From an uncultured Lachnospira sp. (lineage in GTDB: Bacteria > Bacillota > Clostridia > Lachnospirales > Lachnospiraceae): DNA of 64,000 nucleotides. The stretch is taken from assembly GCA_910589305.1 (NCBI GenBank), contig CAJUTV010000002.1, forward strand, positions 208,242 to 272,241, written 5' to 3'. Shown here piece after piece: positions 1 to 9,010 of this stretch; the stretch's first letter is position 1; every line of letters starts with the position of its first letter. The translations under genes were made by a program, and so were the position numbers. Under the pieces are notes generated by a model, which was given only the letters and a program-made list of their open reading frames with translations, did not search any database and was not told the DNA's origin.

Positions 1-1
1 C

Positions 2-1372
2 AATTGTTCGGCGAGCAATGAAGTTGTTGGAAAATCTGAGTACCGGTATGATTTAGTAAAAGGACAATCCGCTCGTCTTATATCGGCTTATGTATATTCA
101 AGTGCTGGTGAAGGGGAGTCAACACAAGATATTGTATTTAGCGGAAACAATATGATATGTGAAAATGGTTCTGTTTTGGCATCGGGACAGTTATTTATGA
201 ATAAGTGTATCTATGCAGATATTGATTTAGAACGGCTGCAGTCCGAGCGATGCCGAATGAATACGTTTGATATGGACGAGCTTGAGTCTGAACGTTCATA
301 TACTAGAGTAAAATTTTGTACACAGATAAAAGATTTAAAATTGATACGATATTTTGACAAGGCGCCTTTTGTACCTTCCGATAAGCACAGCAGGGATGAA
401 CGGTGTGAAGAGATACTTAATATTCAAACATATGGATTAAAGAAAAGGCTGGAGCATACAGCATGTCAAAGCGCTGTTGTCGGCATCTCCGGCGGACTGG
501 ATTCTACACTTGCTTTGATAGTAACGGTAAGAGCCTTTGACAAATGTGGCATATCAAGAGACAAGATAACTTGTGTGACGATGCCTTGTTTTGGTACAAC
601 AGACCGAACCTATCGCAATGCGGTGACACTTACCAGACAGCTTGGGTGTACATTAAGAGAAATTAATATAAAAGAGGCAGTAAAACAGCATTTTAAAGAT
701 ATTGGACATGATGAAGCTATACATGATACAACCTATGAGAATAGCCAGGCGAGAGAACGAACACAAGTTCTCATGGATATTGCCAATCAGACGGGTGGTA
801 TGGTGATAGGAACGGGGGATATGTCCGAGCTCGCCTTAGGCTGGGCAACGTATAATGGAGACCATATGTCCATGTATGGTGTCAATGCTTCCGTGCCAAA
901 GACCTTAGTAAGACATTTAGTTCGATATTATGCAGATTCCAGTCAAGATACGTTGTTGACACAAGCACTCTATGATATATTAGATACACCAGTGAGTCCA
1001 GAGCTTTTGCCGCCGCAGGAAGACGGCAATATTGCTCAAAAAACAGAAGATATTGTCGGACCATATGAATTGCATGATTTTTTCATGTATCATATATTGC
1101 GGTTTGGAGTTTCCATGCAAAAACTTTTTAGGATTGCAAACATAGCGTTTGATAAGGAGTATGATAAGGAGACGATATACAAGTGGCTAAAAATATTTGT
1201 CCGTCGATTTTTTTTACAACAGTTTAAGCGTTCCTGTTTGCCAGATGGACCTAAAGTCGGTTCTGTTGCTTTATCTCCACGCGGCGATTTAAGGATGCCA
1301 AGTGATGCATCGGCTCTGTTGTGGATGCATGAACTGGATTATATAAAAGAAACAAATAATTTGGAGGAATGA
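2..1372 (+). CDS. nadE: NAD(+) synthetase, glutamine-dependent, 3' part (partial)
   Basis: Makes NAD from deamido-NAD using ATP and glutamine-derived ammonia. The reading frame is open from base 2, so the gene starts upstream of the window. The visible 456 residues begin inside the nitrilase-like glutaminase domain (SASNEVVGKSEYR, then a GEGEST segment). The ATP-pyrophosphatase domain follows, with the P-loop SGGLDSTLAL and GTGDMSELALGW. The ATG at 152 is internal, because family similarity continues upstream of it. The stop lies 4 bp before the next gene, which suggests co-transcription. Confidence 0.95.
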   Translation, partial: NCSASNEVVGKSEYRYDLVKGQSARLISAYVYSSAGEGESTQDIVFSGNNMICENGSVLASGQLFMNKCIYADIDLERLQSERCRMNTFDMDELESERSYTRVKFCTQIKDLKLIRYFDKAPFVPSDKHSRDERCEEILNIQTYGLKKRLEHTACQSAVVGISGGLDSTLALIVTVRAFDKCGISRDKITCVTMPCFGTTDRTYRNAVTLTRQLGCTLREINIKEAVKQHFKDIGHDEAIHDTTYENSQARERTQVLMDIANQTGGMVIGTGDMSELALGWATYNGDHMSMYGVNASVPKTLVRHLVRYYADSSQDTLLTQALYDILDTPVSPELLPPQEDGNIAQKTEDIVGPYELHDFFMYHILRFGVSMQKLFRIANIAFDKEYDKETIYKWLKIFVRRFFLQQFKRSCLPDGPKVGSVALSPRGDLRMPSDASALLWMHELDYIKETNNLEE

Positions 1373-1376
1373 AAAG

Positions 1377-2579
1377 ATGGCACAGTCTAGCAAAAATACA
1401 TCAAATGAAAGCAGACAAGAAAAAGTAATGACAAAATATGACAGAAAGGTTGCCAAGCGAAAGGCAGAGAGAGCACGCGAGATAAGAAATAAAAAGATTG
1501 CTGTCAGCGTTGCGCTGTTGCTGTGTATAGGGCTAGTTATCGGTATAGGAACGGCAGTCGGCGTCAATTTATATAAAATTTATTACAGCTATATCAAGGT
1601 TGATGGCAATCCTGTCAGTGAAATTGAATTTGATTTTTACTATAGTTTATCTAAAAATAGTATGTTAAATCAGAATGTTAGCTCTGATATGACTTATGCA
1701 CAATATCTTCAATCTTATATGGGTTATGATATGACAAAGAGTGATAAAAAACAAAAGTATTCGGATAATTATACATGGTATGATTATTTTGCTAATAATG
1801 GGGTAACTTCATTAAAACAGTATAAAACATTGTTAAAGATTGCTGATGAAAGAGGTTTTGAGTATACAACAGCAGAAGAAGATTACAATGAGTTTATTGA
1901 CCAGATAAAATCAGAGGCAGAATCTGCTTCTATGTCATTTAATGCGTACTATGAAGAAGCATTTGGCAAACATGCAAGCAAGAGCAATACAAAGGCATAT
2001 GTCAATGATTATTTAAAAGCCGTTGCATTTAGGGACAGTATTGACGGTGAGCTTGCTGCGACAACAGAACAAGTTTCTGCGTATTATGAGGAGCATAAAA
2101 ACGATTATGATACCGTTTCTTATCGTTATCTGGATATCAAGGCTGCTGATACCGATGATGTATCGGTGCAGGCTGCAAAAAGTTCCGCTGATAATATGCT
2201 TGAAAAAATTACAGATGAACATTCATTTATTGAGCTTTGTCCAGGTTATGCTACAGATTCCGCATCAGAATATACTGATGATGAGTCAAAGTCCTTAGTT
2301 TCTAATGCAACCTATGCATCTTGTGAGACGGATATAGCCGAGTGGCTTTTTGATGCAAGCAGAGAAAATGGCGATAAAACATTAATAGAACATGACCATG
2401 GTGATAGTGTGCCAAAATATACCGTGTTGTTTTATATCGACCGAACAAATAAAAAAGAGGACAGCACGACAGCTATTGAAAATACACTTCTTGACCAGAA
2501 TTATTCAGAACTTATAAAGCCTTATATGGAGGCAATAACGGTTGATACAAATGGTAGATATGTGACAATAGAGTCATAG
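1377..2579 (+). CDS. Membrane-anchored SurA/PrsA-like protein
   Basis: 400 residues. A lysine/arginine-rich cytoplasmic N-terminus is followed by one membrane segment (about residues 42-66) and a large outer domain. The pattern (VDGNPVSEIEFDFYY near residue 75, then helical KxYVNDYLKAVAFRD and a VSAYYEEHKNDYD segment) resembles SurA N-terminal and PpiC-type foldases. I do not see a clear parvulin active site, so isomerase activity is doubtful. It probably acts as an extracytoplasmic folding factor. GGAGG lies 10 nt before the ATG. It sits in an apparent operon with nadE. Confidence 0.6.
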   Translation: MAQSSKNTSNESRQEKVMTKYDRKVAKRKAERAREIRNKKIAVSVALLLCIGLVIGIGTAVGVNLYKIYYSYIKVDGNPVSEIEFDFYYSLSKNSMLNQNVSSDMTYAQYLQSYMGYDMTKSDKKQKYSDNYTWYDYFANNGVTSLKQYKTLLKIADERGFEYTTAEEDYNEFIDQIKSEAESASMSFNAYYEEAFGKHASKSNTKAYVNDYLKAVAFRDSIDGELAATTEQVSAYYEEHKNDYDTVSYRYLDIKAADTDDVSVQAAKSSADNMLEKITDEHSFIELCPGYATDSASEYTDDESKSLVSNATYASCETDIAEWLFDASRENGDKTLIEHDHGDSVPKYTVLFYIDRTNKKEDSTTAIENTLLDQNYSELIKPYMEAITVDTNGRYVTIES

Positions 2580-2588
2580 TGCTGGTAA

Positions 2589-3299
2589 ATGATGATGTTA
2601 AACAGTATTGATATAACAAAGTATAAATGCTGTATTTTTGACCTTGATGGAACACTGATAGATTCAACGGGAGTATGGCATAAAGTTGACATTGATTTTT
2701 TGGAAAAAAGAGGTATTGCAATTCCGGATGATTTTATAGAGGAAATAAAAATACATACGTTTGAGTCTGGAGCAAAATATGTAGTGGAGCGTTTTGGACT
2801 TGATGAAAATCCAAAAGAAATTATAAGCGAATGGTTTGATATGGCTGTTTTTGCTTATGATAATGAAATTAAGCTAAAAAATGGTGTAAAAGAGCTTCTT
2901 GAGTTTATAAAGCAACAGGGACTAAAAATTGCTCTTGCAACTTCATCAGACCGAAAATTGTTTGAAAAGTGTCTAAAAAGAAATGGTATTTATGATTTTT
3001 TTGATAGCTTTACACAGACAAGTGAAGTTGCAAGGGGAAAAAGTTTTCCAGATGTTTATGAGTGCGCCGCATTAAAATGCGGCGTAGAAAAAGAAGACTG
3101 TATTGTGTTTGAAGATGTACTTGCAGCTGTAAAAGGGGCAAAAAAAGGCGGCTTCTTTACAGTGGCAGTACAAGATAAGGCTTCAGCTCAAGATGAGGTA
3201 CAAATAAAGGAGGCAGCAGACCTATATATAAAAAATTATAGTGAACTACAATTTTTCACATTGACTTCACCATGTTCGTTATGCGTTGTTGATGTGTAA
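2589..3299 (+). CDS. HAD-superfamily phosphatase, beta-phosphoglucomutase-like
   Basis: 236 residues. HAD motif I is FDLDGTLIDS (nucleophile Asp near residue 17). Motif II is ATSSDR, motif III the lysine of ARGKSFPDVY, and motif IV FEDVLAAVKGAKKG. A helical cap lies between motifs I and II (subfamily I). It would hydrolyse or transfer a small phosphorylated metabolite; the substrate cannot be read from sequence. Several ATGs occur at the start (2589, 2592) with only a weak RBS. The gene is 9 bp after the preceding stop. Confidence 0.85.
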   Translation: MMMLNSIDITKYKCCIFDLDGTLIDSTGVWHKVDIDFLEKRGIAIPDDFIEEIKIHTFESGAKYVVERFGLDENPKEIISEWFDMAVFAYDNEIKLKNGVKELLEFIKQQGLKIALATSSDRKLFEKCLKRNGIYDFFDSFTQTSEVARGKSFPDVYECAALKCGVEKEDCIVFEDVLAAVKGAKKGGFFTVAVQDKASAQDEVQIKEAADLYIKNYSELQFFTLTSPCSLCVVDV

Positions 3300-3317
3300 T
3301 TTTTGTGATTTATTAAT
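3289..3317 (+). promoter_or_regulatory. Possible promoter upstream of ech operon
   Basis: TTGATG, 17 nt, ATTAAT, overlapping the end of the HAD gene. An inverted repeat TCAAAGA/TCTTTGA (3319-3325 and 3345-3351) lies just downstream, where an operator could sit. Weak match; the operon could also be read through from upstream. Confidence 0.35.
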
Positions 3318-3381
3318 GTCAAAGATTTAACAATTTGCTGATGGTCTTTGATTATGACACATGACAAGGAGGGAAAAAGTG

Positions 3382-5289
3382 ATGGTGCCATTTCTAATAT
3401 GTTTTCCGTTGTTCGTTGCTTTGTTGATGTATGTCATTAAAGTAAATAAAATACGGAATATAATTGCCTACATTAGTGCAGGAGTGATAATGGTGGCAGT
3501 TTTAATAATGTCTGTTCTGTGGATTATGGACGGCTGCAACGCAATTTTATTGTATTATGAGACTGAAATTGTTGATAAAGTGATACTTTCAGTTGAATTG
3601 TTATTGATGGTTATTGTAGTGCATCTTTGTTTTAAATATAAAAAATACATAATCAGTTTACTTACGATTATACCAACTTTATTAATAGCATATGTGGAGA
3701 TATGGGGACCCAAGCGAGATATGATTAATCATATCCGAATTGATTATCTGTCTGTTCTTATGTGTATTATTATCGGTATTATTGGTGGACTAATTATTAT
3801 CTATGCAGTAGGATATATGCACGGATACCATCATCATCATACAGAAGTTGAAGATAGAAGAAATTATTTCTTTATGTTGCTTTTTATCTTTTTGGGAGCC
3901 ATGTTTGGATTTGTGCTTTCTTCAAGTCTGTTGTGGATTGATTTGTTTTGGGAGACGACAAGTATCTGTTCTTTTTTATTGATTGGTTATACCAAAACAG
4001 ACGAGGCAATTCAAAATTCGTTTCGGGCATTGTGGATGAATTTATTAGGTGGTACAGCGCTTGCATTAGGGATTGTCTATCAGATTTATAAAATGAATAA
4101 TGATTCCCTGCAATATCTTGTGGGTATGGGGTCATGGGGATTTGGCTCAGCAGTTATCCCCATTGCACTGATTGCATTTGCCGCCCTAACCAAGTCTGCT
4201 CAGATGCCATTTTCTAAATGGCTTTTGGGAGCGATGGTTGCGCCTACGCCGTCTTCGGCACTTTTGCACAGTGCTACAATGGTAAAGGCAGGAATTTACA
4301 TATTGTTTCGTTTAGCTCCAGCAATGACTAATACAGTGACTGGAAATATGATTAGTTTTATTGGTGGATTTACATTTTTTGTGGCTTCACTGATAGCAAT
4401 TGCACAAAGTGACGGCAAAAAAGTGCTGGCTTTTTCTACCATATCCAATTTAGGACTGATGGTTGCCTGTGCAGGTGTAGGTGAATCAGAGACATTGTGG
4501 GCAGGAATCTTTTTAATGATTTTCCATGCCGTGTCAAAATCGTTGCTCTTTCAAGATATTGGTGCGACAGAAAATGCTATGCACTCAAGAGATATTGAAG
4601 ATATGCACGGTTTGTTATACCGACTTCCACGATTAGGTGCATTTATGTTTATTGGTATTGCAGGAATGTTTCTTGCGCCGTTTGGTATGCTGATTTCAAA
4701 GTGGTCAGCATTAAAAGCGTGTGTTGATGACAATAATATTGTGATGGTTATTCTGATTGTCTTTGGCAGTGCTACAACCATGTTTTACTGGACAAAATGG
4801 ATGGCAAAACTGATAAGTGCAACCAATGAATCTAAAATAAAAGATATCACCAAAAAGAATGAATTGATATCGCTTTCCATTCATGCCGTTCTTATGATTG
4901 TATTGTGTGTGTCTTTTCCAATATTGTCAAAAGTTTATGTTGTACCTCTGTTAAAAGAAATGTATGGCTCTTATGTTACGGTTCTTTCAATGAGTATGTT
5001 ATATACACTTGTTATAATTATATGTTTTATTTTTGCTATTCCAATTATTACGTTTGGCTATACAAGAAAATTGCATGAAAATAAAAAGTTGGCTTATATG
5101 AGCGGTATTAATGAGGGAGATAATAGCAGTTTTACAGATGCGTTTGGTGAGGCAAAAAAATTACAGATGTCAAACTGGTATTTTAAAGATTTTATTGGAC
5201 AAAGAAAATTGATGGTTCCATCAGAAATATTTGCAACCGTACTTCTTATAGTGATGTTAAGTGTTATTTTGGGAGGTGCATTATTATGA
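3382..5289 (+). CDS. echA: Ech-type hydrogenase ion-pumping subunit EchA (NuoL/MrpA-like)
   Basis: Integral membrane subunit of a group 4 [NiFe] hydrogenase, related to complex I antiporter-like subunits. About 635 residues with many hydrophobic segments. The proton-antiporter core includes LFWETTSICSFLLIGY, LTKSAQMPFSKWLLGAM and PTPSSALLHSATMVKAG, with conserved lysines and glutamates in the membrane. The ATG at 3361 overlaps the RBS: AAGGAGGG at 3366-3373 is 8 nt before ATG 3382, so 3382 is preferred. It should conduct protons or Na+ when electrons flow from ferredoxin to H+. First gene of echABCDEF; overlaps echB by 4 bp. Confidence 0.9.
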   Translation: MVPFLICFPLFVALLMYVIKVNKIRNIIAYISAGVIMVAVLIMSVLWIMDGCNAILLYYETEIVDKVILSVELLLMVIVVHLCFKYKKYIISLLTIIPTLLIAYVEIWGPKRDMINHIRIDYLSVLMCIIIGIIGGLIIIYAVGYMHGYHHHHTEVEDRRNYFFMLLFIFLGAMFGFVLSSSLLWIDLFWETTSICSFLLIGYTKTDEAIQNSFRALWMNLLGGTALALGIVYQIYKMNNDSLQYLVGMGSWGFGSAVIPIALIAFAALTKSAQMPFSKWLLGAMVAPTPSSALLHSATMVKAGIYILFRLAPAMTNTVTGNMISFIGGFTFFVASLIAIAQSDGKKVLAFSTISNLGLMVACAGVGESETLWAGIFLMIFHAVSKSLLFQDIGATENAMHSRDIEDMHGLLYRLPRLGAFMFIGIAGMFLAPFGMLISKWSALKACVDDNNIVMVILIVFGSATTMFYWTKWMAKLISATNESKIKDITKKNELISLSIHAVLMIVLCVSFPILSKVYVVPLLKEMYGSYVTVLSMSMLYTLVIIICFIFAIPIITFGYTRKLHENKKLAYMSGINEGDNSSFTDAFGEAKKLQMSNWYFKDFIGQRKLMVPSEIFATVLLIVMLSVILGGALL

Positions 5290-6149
5290 CAAGAATTATA
5301 TCCATATTAATTTATCTGCTGCTAGCTCCAATTATAGGAGGATTGCTTGATGGAATTGACCGTAAGATTTCAGCCAGAATGCAGGGCAGAATTGGACCTC
5401 CATTGTTACAGCCGTTTTATGATGTGAGAAAGTTATTACATAAGCAAAAGATTTCTGTCAATAAATCACAGTCTTTTTTGATATTGTGTTTTTGCATTAC
5501 ACAAATTTTTACAGGTTGTCTTTTTTTTGCAGGTTCTGATATATTGTTTTGCTTTTTTATTCTCTCTACAGGTGCCACATTTTTAGTGTTTGCTTCTGCG
5601 ATAACAAGTTCGCCTTACAGTACAATGGGCGCTTCAAGAGAGCTGTTTCAAATGATGGTTTATGAACCAGCCGTTTTACTTGCATGTGTTGGTCTATATC
5701 TTGCGACAGGTTCTTTTAATGTAAATGAAATTATACAAAAACATGTAAGTGCTATTTTGTTTTTGCCGGGCTTTTTTATTGCCTATGTGTTTATTCTTAC
5801 CATTAAGATGAGAAAGTCGCCATTTGATTTTAGTACATCACATCATCCGCACCAAGAACTTGTAAAAGGTATTACAACAGAGATGGGTGCAACGAATCTT
5901 GCGATATATTCTATTACAGAATGGTATGAAAATGTATTTTTACTCGGTGTGGTTGGTATTTTTATTGTCAATGAAAATCCTTTGAGTTATTTGTTTGCTG
6001 TGATTGTTATACTTGCCGTATGCTTTTTAGAGACATTGATTGATAATACATGTGCCAGAGTAAAATGGGATACGATGTTAAAATCAACATGGCTTGTAAC
6101 ATTATTGGCAGCAGGCGTGAATTTGATGGTACTGATGTTGGGAAGATAA
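5286..6149 (+). CDS. echB: Ech-type hydrogenase membrane subunit EchB (NuoH-like)
   Basis: 287 residues, polytopic, of the complex I NuoH / formate hydrogenlyase HycD family. It links the membrane arm to the hydrogenase module. Family marks are the N-terminal ARMQGRIGPPLLQPFYD, the internal SPYSTMGASRELFQMM with MVYEPA, and the acidic/histidine loop SHHPHQELVKGITTEM. The start overlaps the echA stop as ATGA, showing translational coupling. About eight hydrophobic segments are visible. Confidence 0.92.
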   Translation: MTRIISILIYLLLAPIIGGLLDGIDRKISARMQGRIGPPLLQPFYDVRKLLHKQKISVNKSQSFLILCFCITQIFTGCLFFAGSDILFCFFILSTGATFLVFASAITSSPYSTMGASRELFQMMVYEPAVLLACVGLYLATGSFNVNEIIQKHVSAILFLPGFFIAYVFILTIKMRKSPFDFSTSHHPHQELVKGITTEMGATNLAIYSITEWYENVFLLGVVGIFIVNENPLSYLFAVIVILAVCFLETLIDNTCARVKWDTMLKSTWLVTLLAAGVNLMVLMLGR

Positions 6150-6204
6150 AAAATAGTTGCATAGCAACAAAAAAGGTTCTTATAAATATTAGAAAGGGTT
6201 AATT

Positions 6205-6657
6205 ATGGCAAATGTTAAGAAGTCACCATGGCTGTTGCATTATGATGGTTCAAGCTGCAATGGCTGTGATATAGAAGTTTTGGCCTGCCTTACTCCGGTT
6301 TATGATGTTGAGCGGTTTGGCATTGTAAATACAGGTGACCCCATGCAGGCAGATATCTTGTTGATAACAGGAGGCATCAATTATCAGAATCAATCCATAG
6401 TAAAGCAGATATATGACCAGATGCCAAGACCAAAAGTGGTGGTTGCAGTAGGTATTTGTGCATGTACGGGTGGAGTGTTTAAGGAGTGCTATAATATTTT
6501 AGGCGGTGCGGATACCGTTATACCAGTAGATATCTATGTACCAGGCTGTGCAGCGAGACCGCAGGCTATTATTGACGGCGTTATAAAGGCTGTTGAGCTG
6601 TTTCAGCAACGCTCCGATGACCATGATGCTCTTGAAAAAAGAAAGAGAAAGATGTAG
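6205..6657 (+). CDS. echC: Ech-type hydrogenase small subunit EchC (NuoB-like)
   Basis: 150 residues. Carries the proximal [4Fe-4S] cluster that passes electrons to the NiFe centre. The cysteine ligands are visible in SSCNGCDIE near residue 18, GICACTGGVF near residue 90 and PGCAARPQ near residue 118. The RBS AGAAAGGG precedes the ATG. The 55-bp gap from echB contains a small GTTGC/GCAAC hairpin that could tune mRNA stability. The length is that of the short NuoB-like subunits of Ech, without the extension of soluble hydrogenase small subunits. Confidence 0.93.
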   Translation: MANVKKSPWLLHYDGSSCNGCDIEVLACLTPVYDVERFGIVNTGDPMQADILLITGGINYQNQSIVKQIYDQMPRPKVVVAVGICACTGGVFKECYNILGGADTVIPVDIYVPGCAARPQAIIDGVIKAVELFQQRSDDHDALEKRKRKM

Positions 6658-6685
6658 CGTAAAACGCTTTAGAATGGAGGAAAAA

Positions 6686-7054
6686 ATGTCTGAAGTAATA
6701 TGTCCAGATAATGTGCTTATTGAAATTGAAGCTGACAGGATTCTTGATACTGTTATGGAGATGAAAAATAAAGGACTGCGCTTGTCACAGGCATGTGCAG
6801 CTTATGTAAATGATAAATATGAGCTGAGTTATTCGTTTGCCAATGAAGATACATATGAATATACAACGCTGAGAGTAATAATTGATAAAGAGACAGAAAT
6901 TTGCAGTATTACAGAATTTTATCCGTATGCTTTTCTCTATGAAAATGAAATGAAAGAACTTTTTGGTGTAAATATTAAAATGATTAATGTTGATTATCAT
7001 AATAAATTGTATCGTATTGAGGCAGAGACACCATTTTTAAAGAAGGGGGTGTAA
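6686..7054 (+). CDS. echD: Ech-type hydrogenase subunit EchD (NuoC-like)
   Basis: 122 residues. Short NuoC-type structural subunit that packs against the large subunit; it has no cofactor. The conserved ITEFYPYAFLYENEMKEL and FGVNI region is typical of NADH dehydrogenase 30 kDa subunits in group 4 hydrogenases. GGAGG at 6676-6680 sets the start at ATG 6686. A longer frame from 6593 overlaps echC and has no RBS. It ends 3 bp before echE. Confidence 0.88.
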   Translation: MSEVICPDNVLIEIEADRILDTVMEMKNKGLRLSQACAAYVNDKYELSYSFANEDTYEYTTLRVIIDKETEICSITEFYPYAFLYENEMKELFGVNIKMINVDYHNKLYRIEAETPFLKKGV

Positions 7055-7057
7055 GAA

Positions 7058-8137
7058 TTGGGAAAGACAAGTATCATTCCATTTGGACCACAACATCCAG
7101 TGCTTCCAGAGCCAATACATTTAGATTTAGTGATTGAAGATGAGAAAGTTATTGAGGCAATCCCTTCGATTGGCTTTGTACATCGAGGTTTAGAAAGTTT
7201 AGTTGATAAAAAAGATTTTAATGAGATGACGTATGTGGTGGAAAGAACATGCGGAATATGCAGTTTTATGCACGGGATGGGTTATTGTGAGAGTGTTGAG
7301 CATATTATGGATATCGAAGTTCCATCGAGAGGTCGGTTTTTACGTACCATCTGGTGTGAGATGTCAAGGCTGCACAGTCATTTATTGTGGCTTGGTTTGC
7401 TTGCAGATGGTTTTGGATTTGAGAGTCTGTTTTATGAATGTTGGAGAATGAGAGAGAAAATTCTTGATTTGTTTGAGATGACAACAGGCGGAAGATGTAT
7501 TTTTTCCGTCAATAAAATCGGCGGCGTTCTCAAAGATATTGAAGATGATATGATAAAGACGATTCTTAGCGTGTTAAACGATATGGAAAAGGAAATCAAT
7601 ACCATCAAAAAAACATTTTTGCTTGATTATACGGTTGAGAGCCGATTAAAAGAGGTCGGATGTTTATCAAAACAACAAGCGCATGACTTAGGATGTGCAG
7701 GACCGTTTGCAAGGGCAAGCGGTGTCCGTATGGATATGAGAAAACGCGGTTATGCAGCTTATGCAGAAATTGACTTTGAACCGATTACAAGTAATATTGG
7801 GGACAGTTATGCTCGATGTGAATGCCGAATTGAAGAGCTGACACAATCGATTGATATTATAAGACAAGCGGCAGCAAAGATGACACAGGGTGAAATTGCT
7901 GTTATGGCAAAAGGAAATCCAAAGGGTGAATATTTTATGCGAGTAGAACAGCCAAGAGGAGAAGCTATTTACTATGTAAAAGCAAATGGAACAAAATTCC
8001 TTGACCGTATGAGGGTTCGTACACCGACTTTTGCCAATTTGCCAGGTATGTTGGAAGCAATTAAAGGAGCACAGCTTGCAGATGTTCCGCTTCTTATATT
8101 GACGATTGACCCATGTATTAGCTGTACAGAACGCTGA
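7058..8137 (+). CDS. echE: Ech-type [NiFe]-hydrogenase large subunit EchE (NuoD-like)
   Basis: 359 residues. Catalytic subunit holding the NiFe(CN)2CO centre. Both nickel-ligand pairs are intact: RTCGICSFMHG near residue 65 and DPCISCTER at the very C-terminus, so this is a true hydrogenase and not the complex I homologue. The protein ends three residues after the last cysteine, so no C-terminal maturation peptide is encoded, and no maturation endopeptidase gene is nearby. TTG start at 7058, after GGGGG at 7045-7049. Confidence 0.94.
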   Translation: MGKTSIIPFGPQHPVLPEPIHLDLVIEDEKVIEAIPSIGFVHRGLESLVDKKDFNEMTYVVERTCGICSFMHGMGYCESVEHIMDIEVPSRGRFLRTIWCEMSRLHSHLLWLGLLADGFGFESLFYECWRMREKILDLFEMTTGGRCIFSVNKIGGVLKDIEDDMIKTILSVLNDMEKEINTIKKTFLLDYTVESRLKEVGCLSKQQAHDLGCAGPFARASGVRMDMRKRGYAAYAEIDFEPITSNIGDSYARCECRIEELTQSIDIIRQAAAKMTQGEIAVMAKGNPKGEYFMRVEQPRGEAIYYVKANGTKFLDRMRVRTPTFANLPGMLEAIKGAQLADVPLLILTIDPCISCTER

Positions 8138-8243
8138 TTTTGTACAATATATAAATGAGGCAATAAAAGATATTGTTAAGCAATTAAAATAATAGATTTG
8201 ATTGTGATAGAATGATTACAATTTTGTAGAATTGGAGAGTTTC

Positions 8244-8651
8244 ATGGCGAAGATAATGAATTTTACAGGTACCATGCTTAAGAATCTGTTTTCTAAGCCT
8301 GTTACCAAAAACTATCCCGCACAACCAGCTGTTTATCCTGAACGGAGCAGAGGACATGTTGAGATTGATATTGAAAGCTGTATAACATGTGGGATATGTA
8401 AGATGAGTTGTCCTTCAGGGGCAATTCAAGTAGACAAAGCGGCAGGTACATGGACAATTAACCGGTTTGACTGTGTTCAGTGCGGATATTGTGCTGTGAA
8501 ATGTCCTAAAAAATGTTTAAGTATTGTTCCTGGTTATCAGGAACCAATGGGATTAAAAACAGAAGATGTATATACAAGGTCACAACCTTATAAGCCGCCA
8601 AAACCAGCAGCAAAACCAACAATAAAACCAGAAACGAAGCAGGAGGGATGA
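8244..8651 (+). CDS. echF: Ech-type hydrogenase ferredoxin-like subunit EchF (NuoI-like)
   Basis: 135 residues. Two [4Fe-4S] motifs, CITCGICKMSCP and CVQCGYCAVKCP, form the entry wire from reduced ferredoxin to EchC. The C-terminus is a proline/lysine-rich tail (PPKPAAKP and following) not needed for cluster binding. The start is ATG 8244 with GGAGAG just upstream; the TTG at 8232 overlaps this RBS. The 106 bp between echE and echF is the longest gap in the operon. The stop overlaps the following hypA reading frame region. Confidence 0.92.
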   Translation: MAKIMNFTGTMLKNLFSKPVTKNYPAQPAVYPERSRGHVEIDIESCITCGICKMSCPSGAIQVDKAAGTWTINRFDCVQCGYCAVKCPKKCLSIVPGYQEPMGLKTEDVYTRSQPYKPPKPAAKPTIKPETKQEG

Positions 8652-8656
8652 TTGTT

Positions 8657-8998
8657 ATGCACGAATATCATGGTGCTGTGGAAATTATTGAACATGCAGA
8701 GGAAGAAGCAAAGGCTTTAGGACATACAAAAGTAACAAAAATTAATCTTGTAATTGGAGAAAGTTCAGGCTATTCTTTTGAAGCAGTTAAGAAATACTTT
8801 GATGAAGTATCGCCGAATACAATGTGTGAAGGCGCTGAAATTACAGTGAGAACAACAAAAACTATGCTTCGCTGTCCAAGTTGTAACGAATTATTTGTCA
8901 AGAAGCCGCTTATGTATGAATGTCCGCATTGCGGGACACCCGGCGAGCCAACAGATGCAGGCAGGGAGATGGCTATTGATAGTATAGAATCTGAATGA
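8657..8998 (+). CDS. hypA: Hydrogenase nickel incorporation protein HypA
   Basis: 113 residues. Metallochaperone that, in known systems, delivers Ni2+ to the large subunit together with HypB. The N-terminal MHE contains the nickel-binding His2, which fixes the start at ATG 8657, 9 nt after AGGAGGG (8641-8647). A start at 8648 would bury that motif. The zinc site is formed by CPSC and CPHC near residues 74 and 92. Its place directly behind echF shows it serves this hydrogenase. Confidence 0.93.
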   Translation: MHEYHGAVEIIEHAEEEAKALGHTKVTKINLVIGESSGYSFEAVKKYFDEVSPNTMCEGAEITVRTTKTMLRCPSCNELFVKKPLMYECPHCGTPGEPTDAGREMAIDSIESE

Positions 8999-9010
8999 GG
9001 TTGAGTGCTT

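Noticed and set aside
3361..3381. Seven-codon N-terminal extension of echA
   Set aside because: The codons contain the AAGGAGGG that serves the ATG at 3382.
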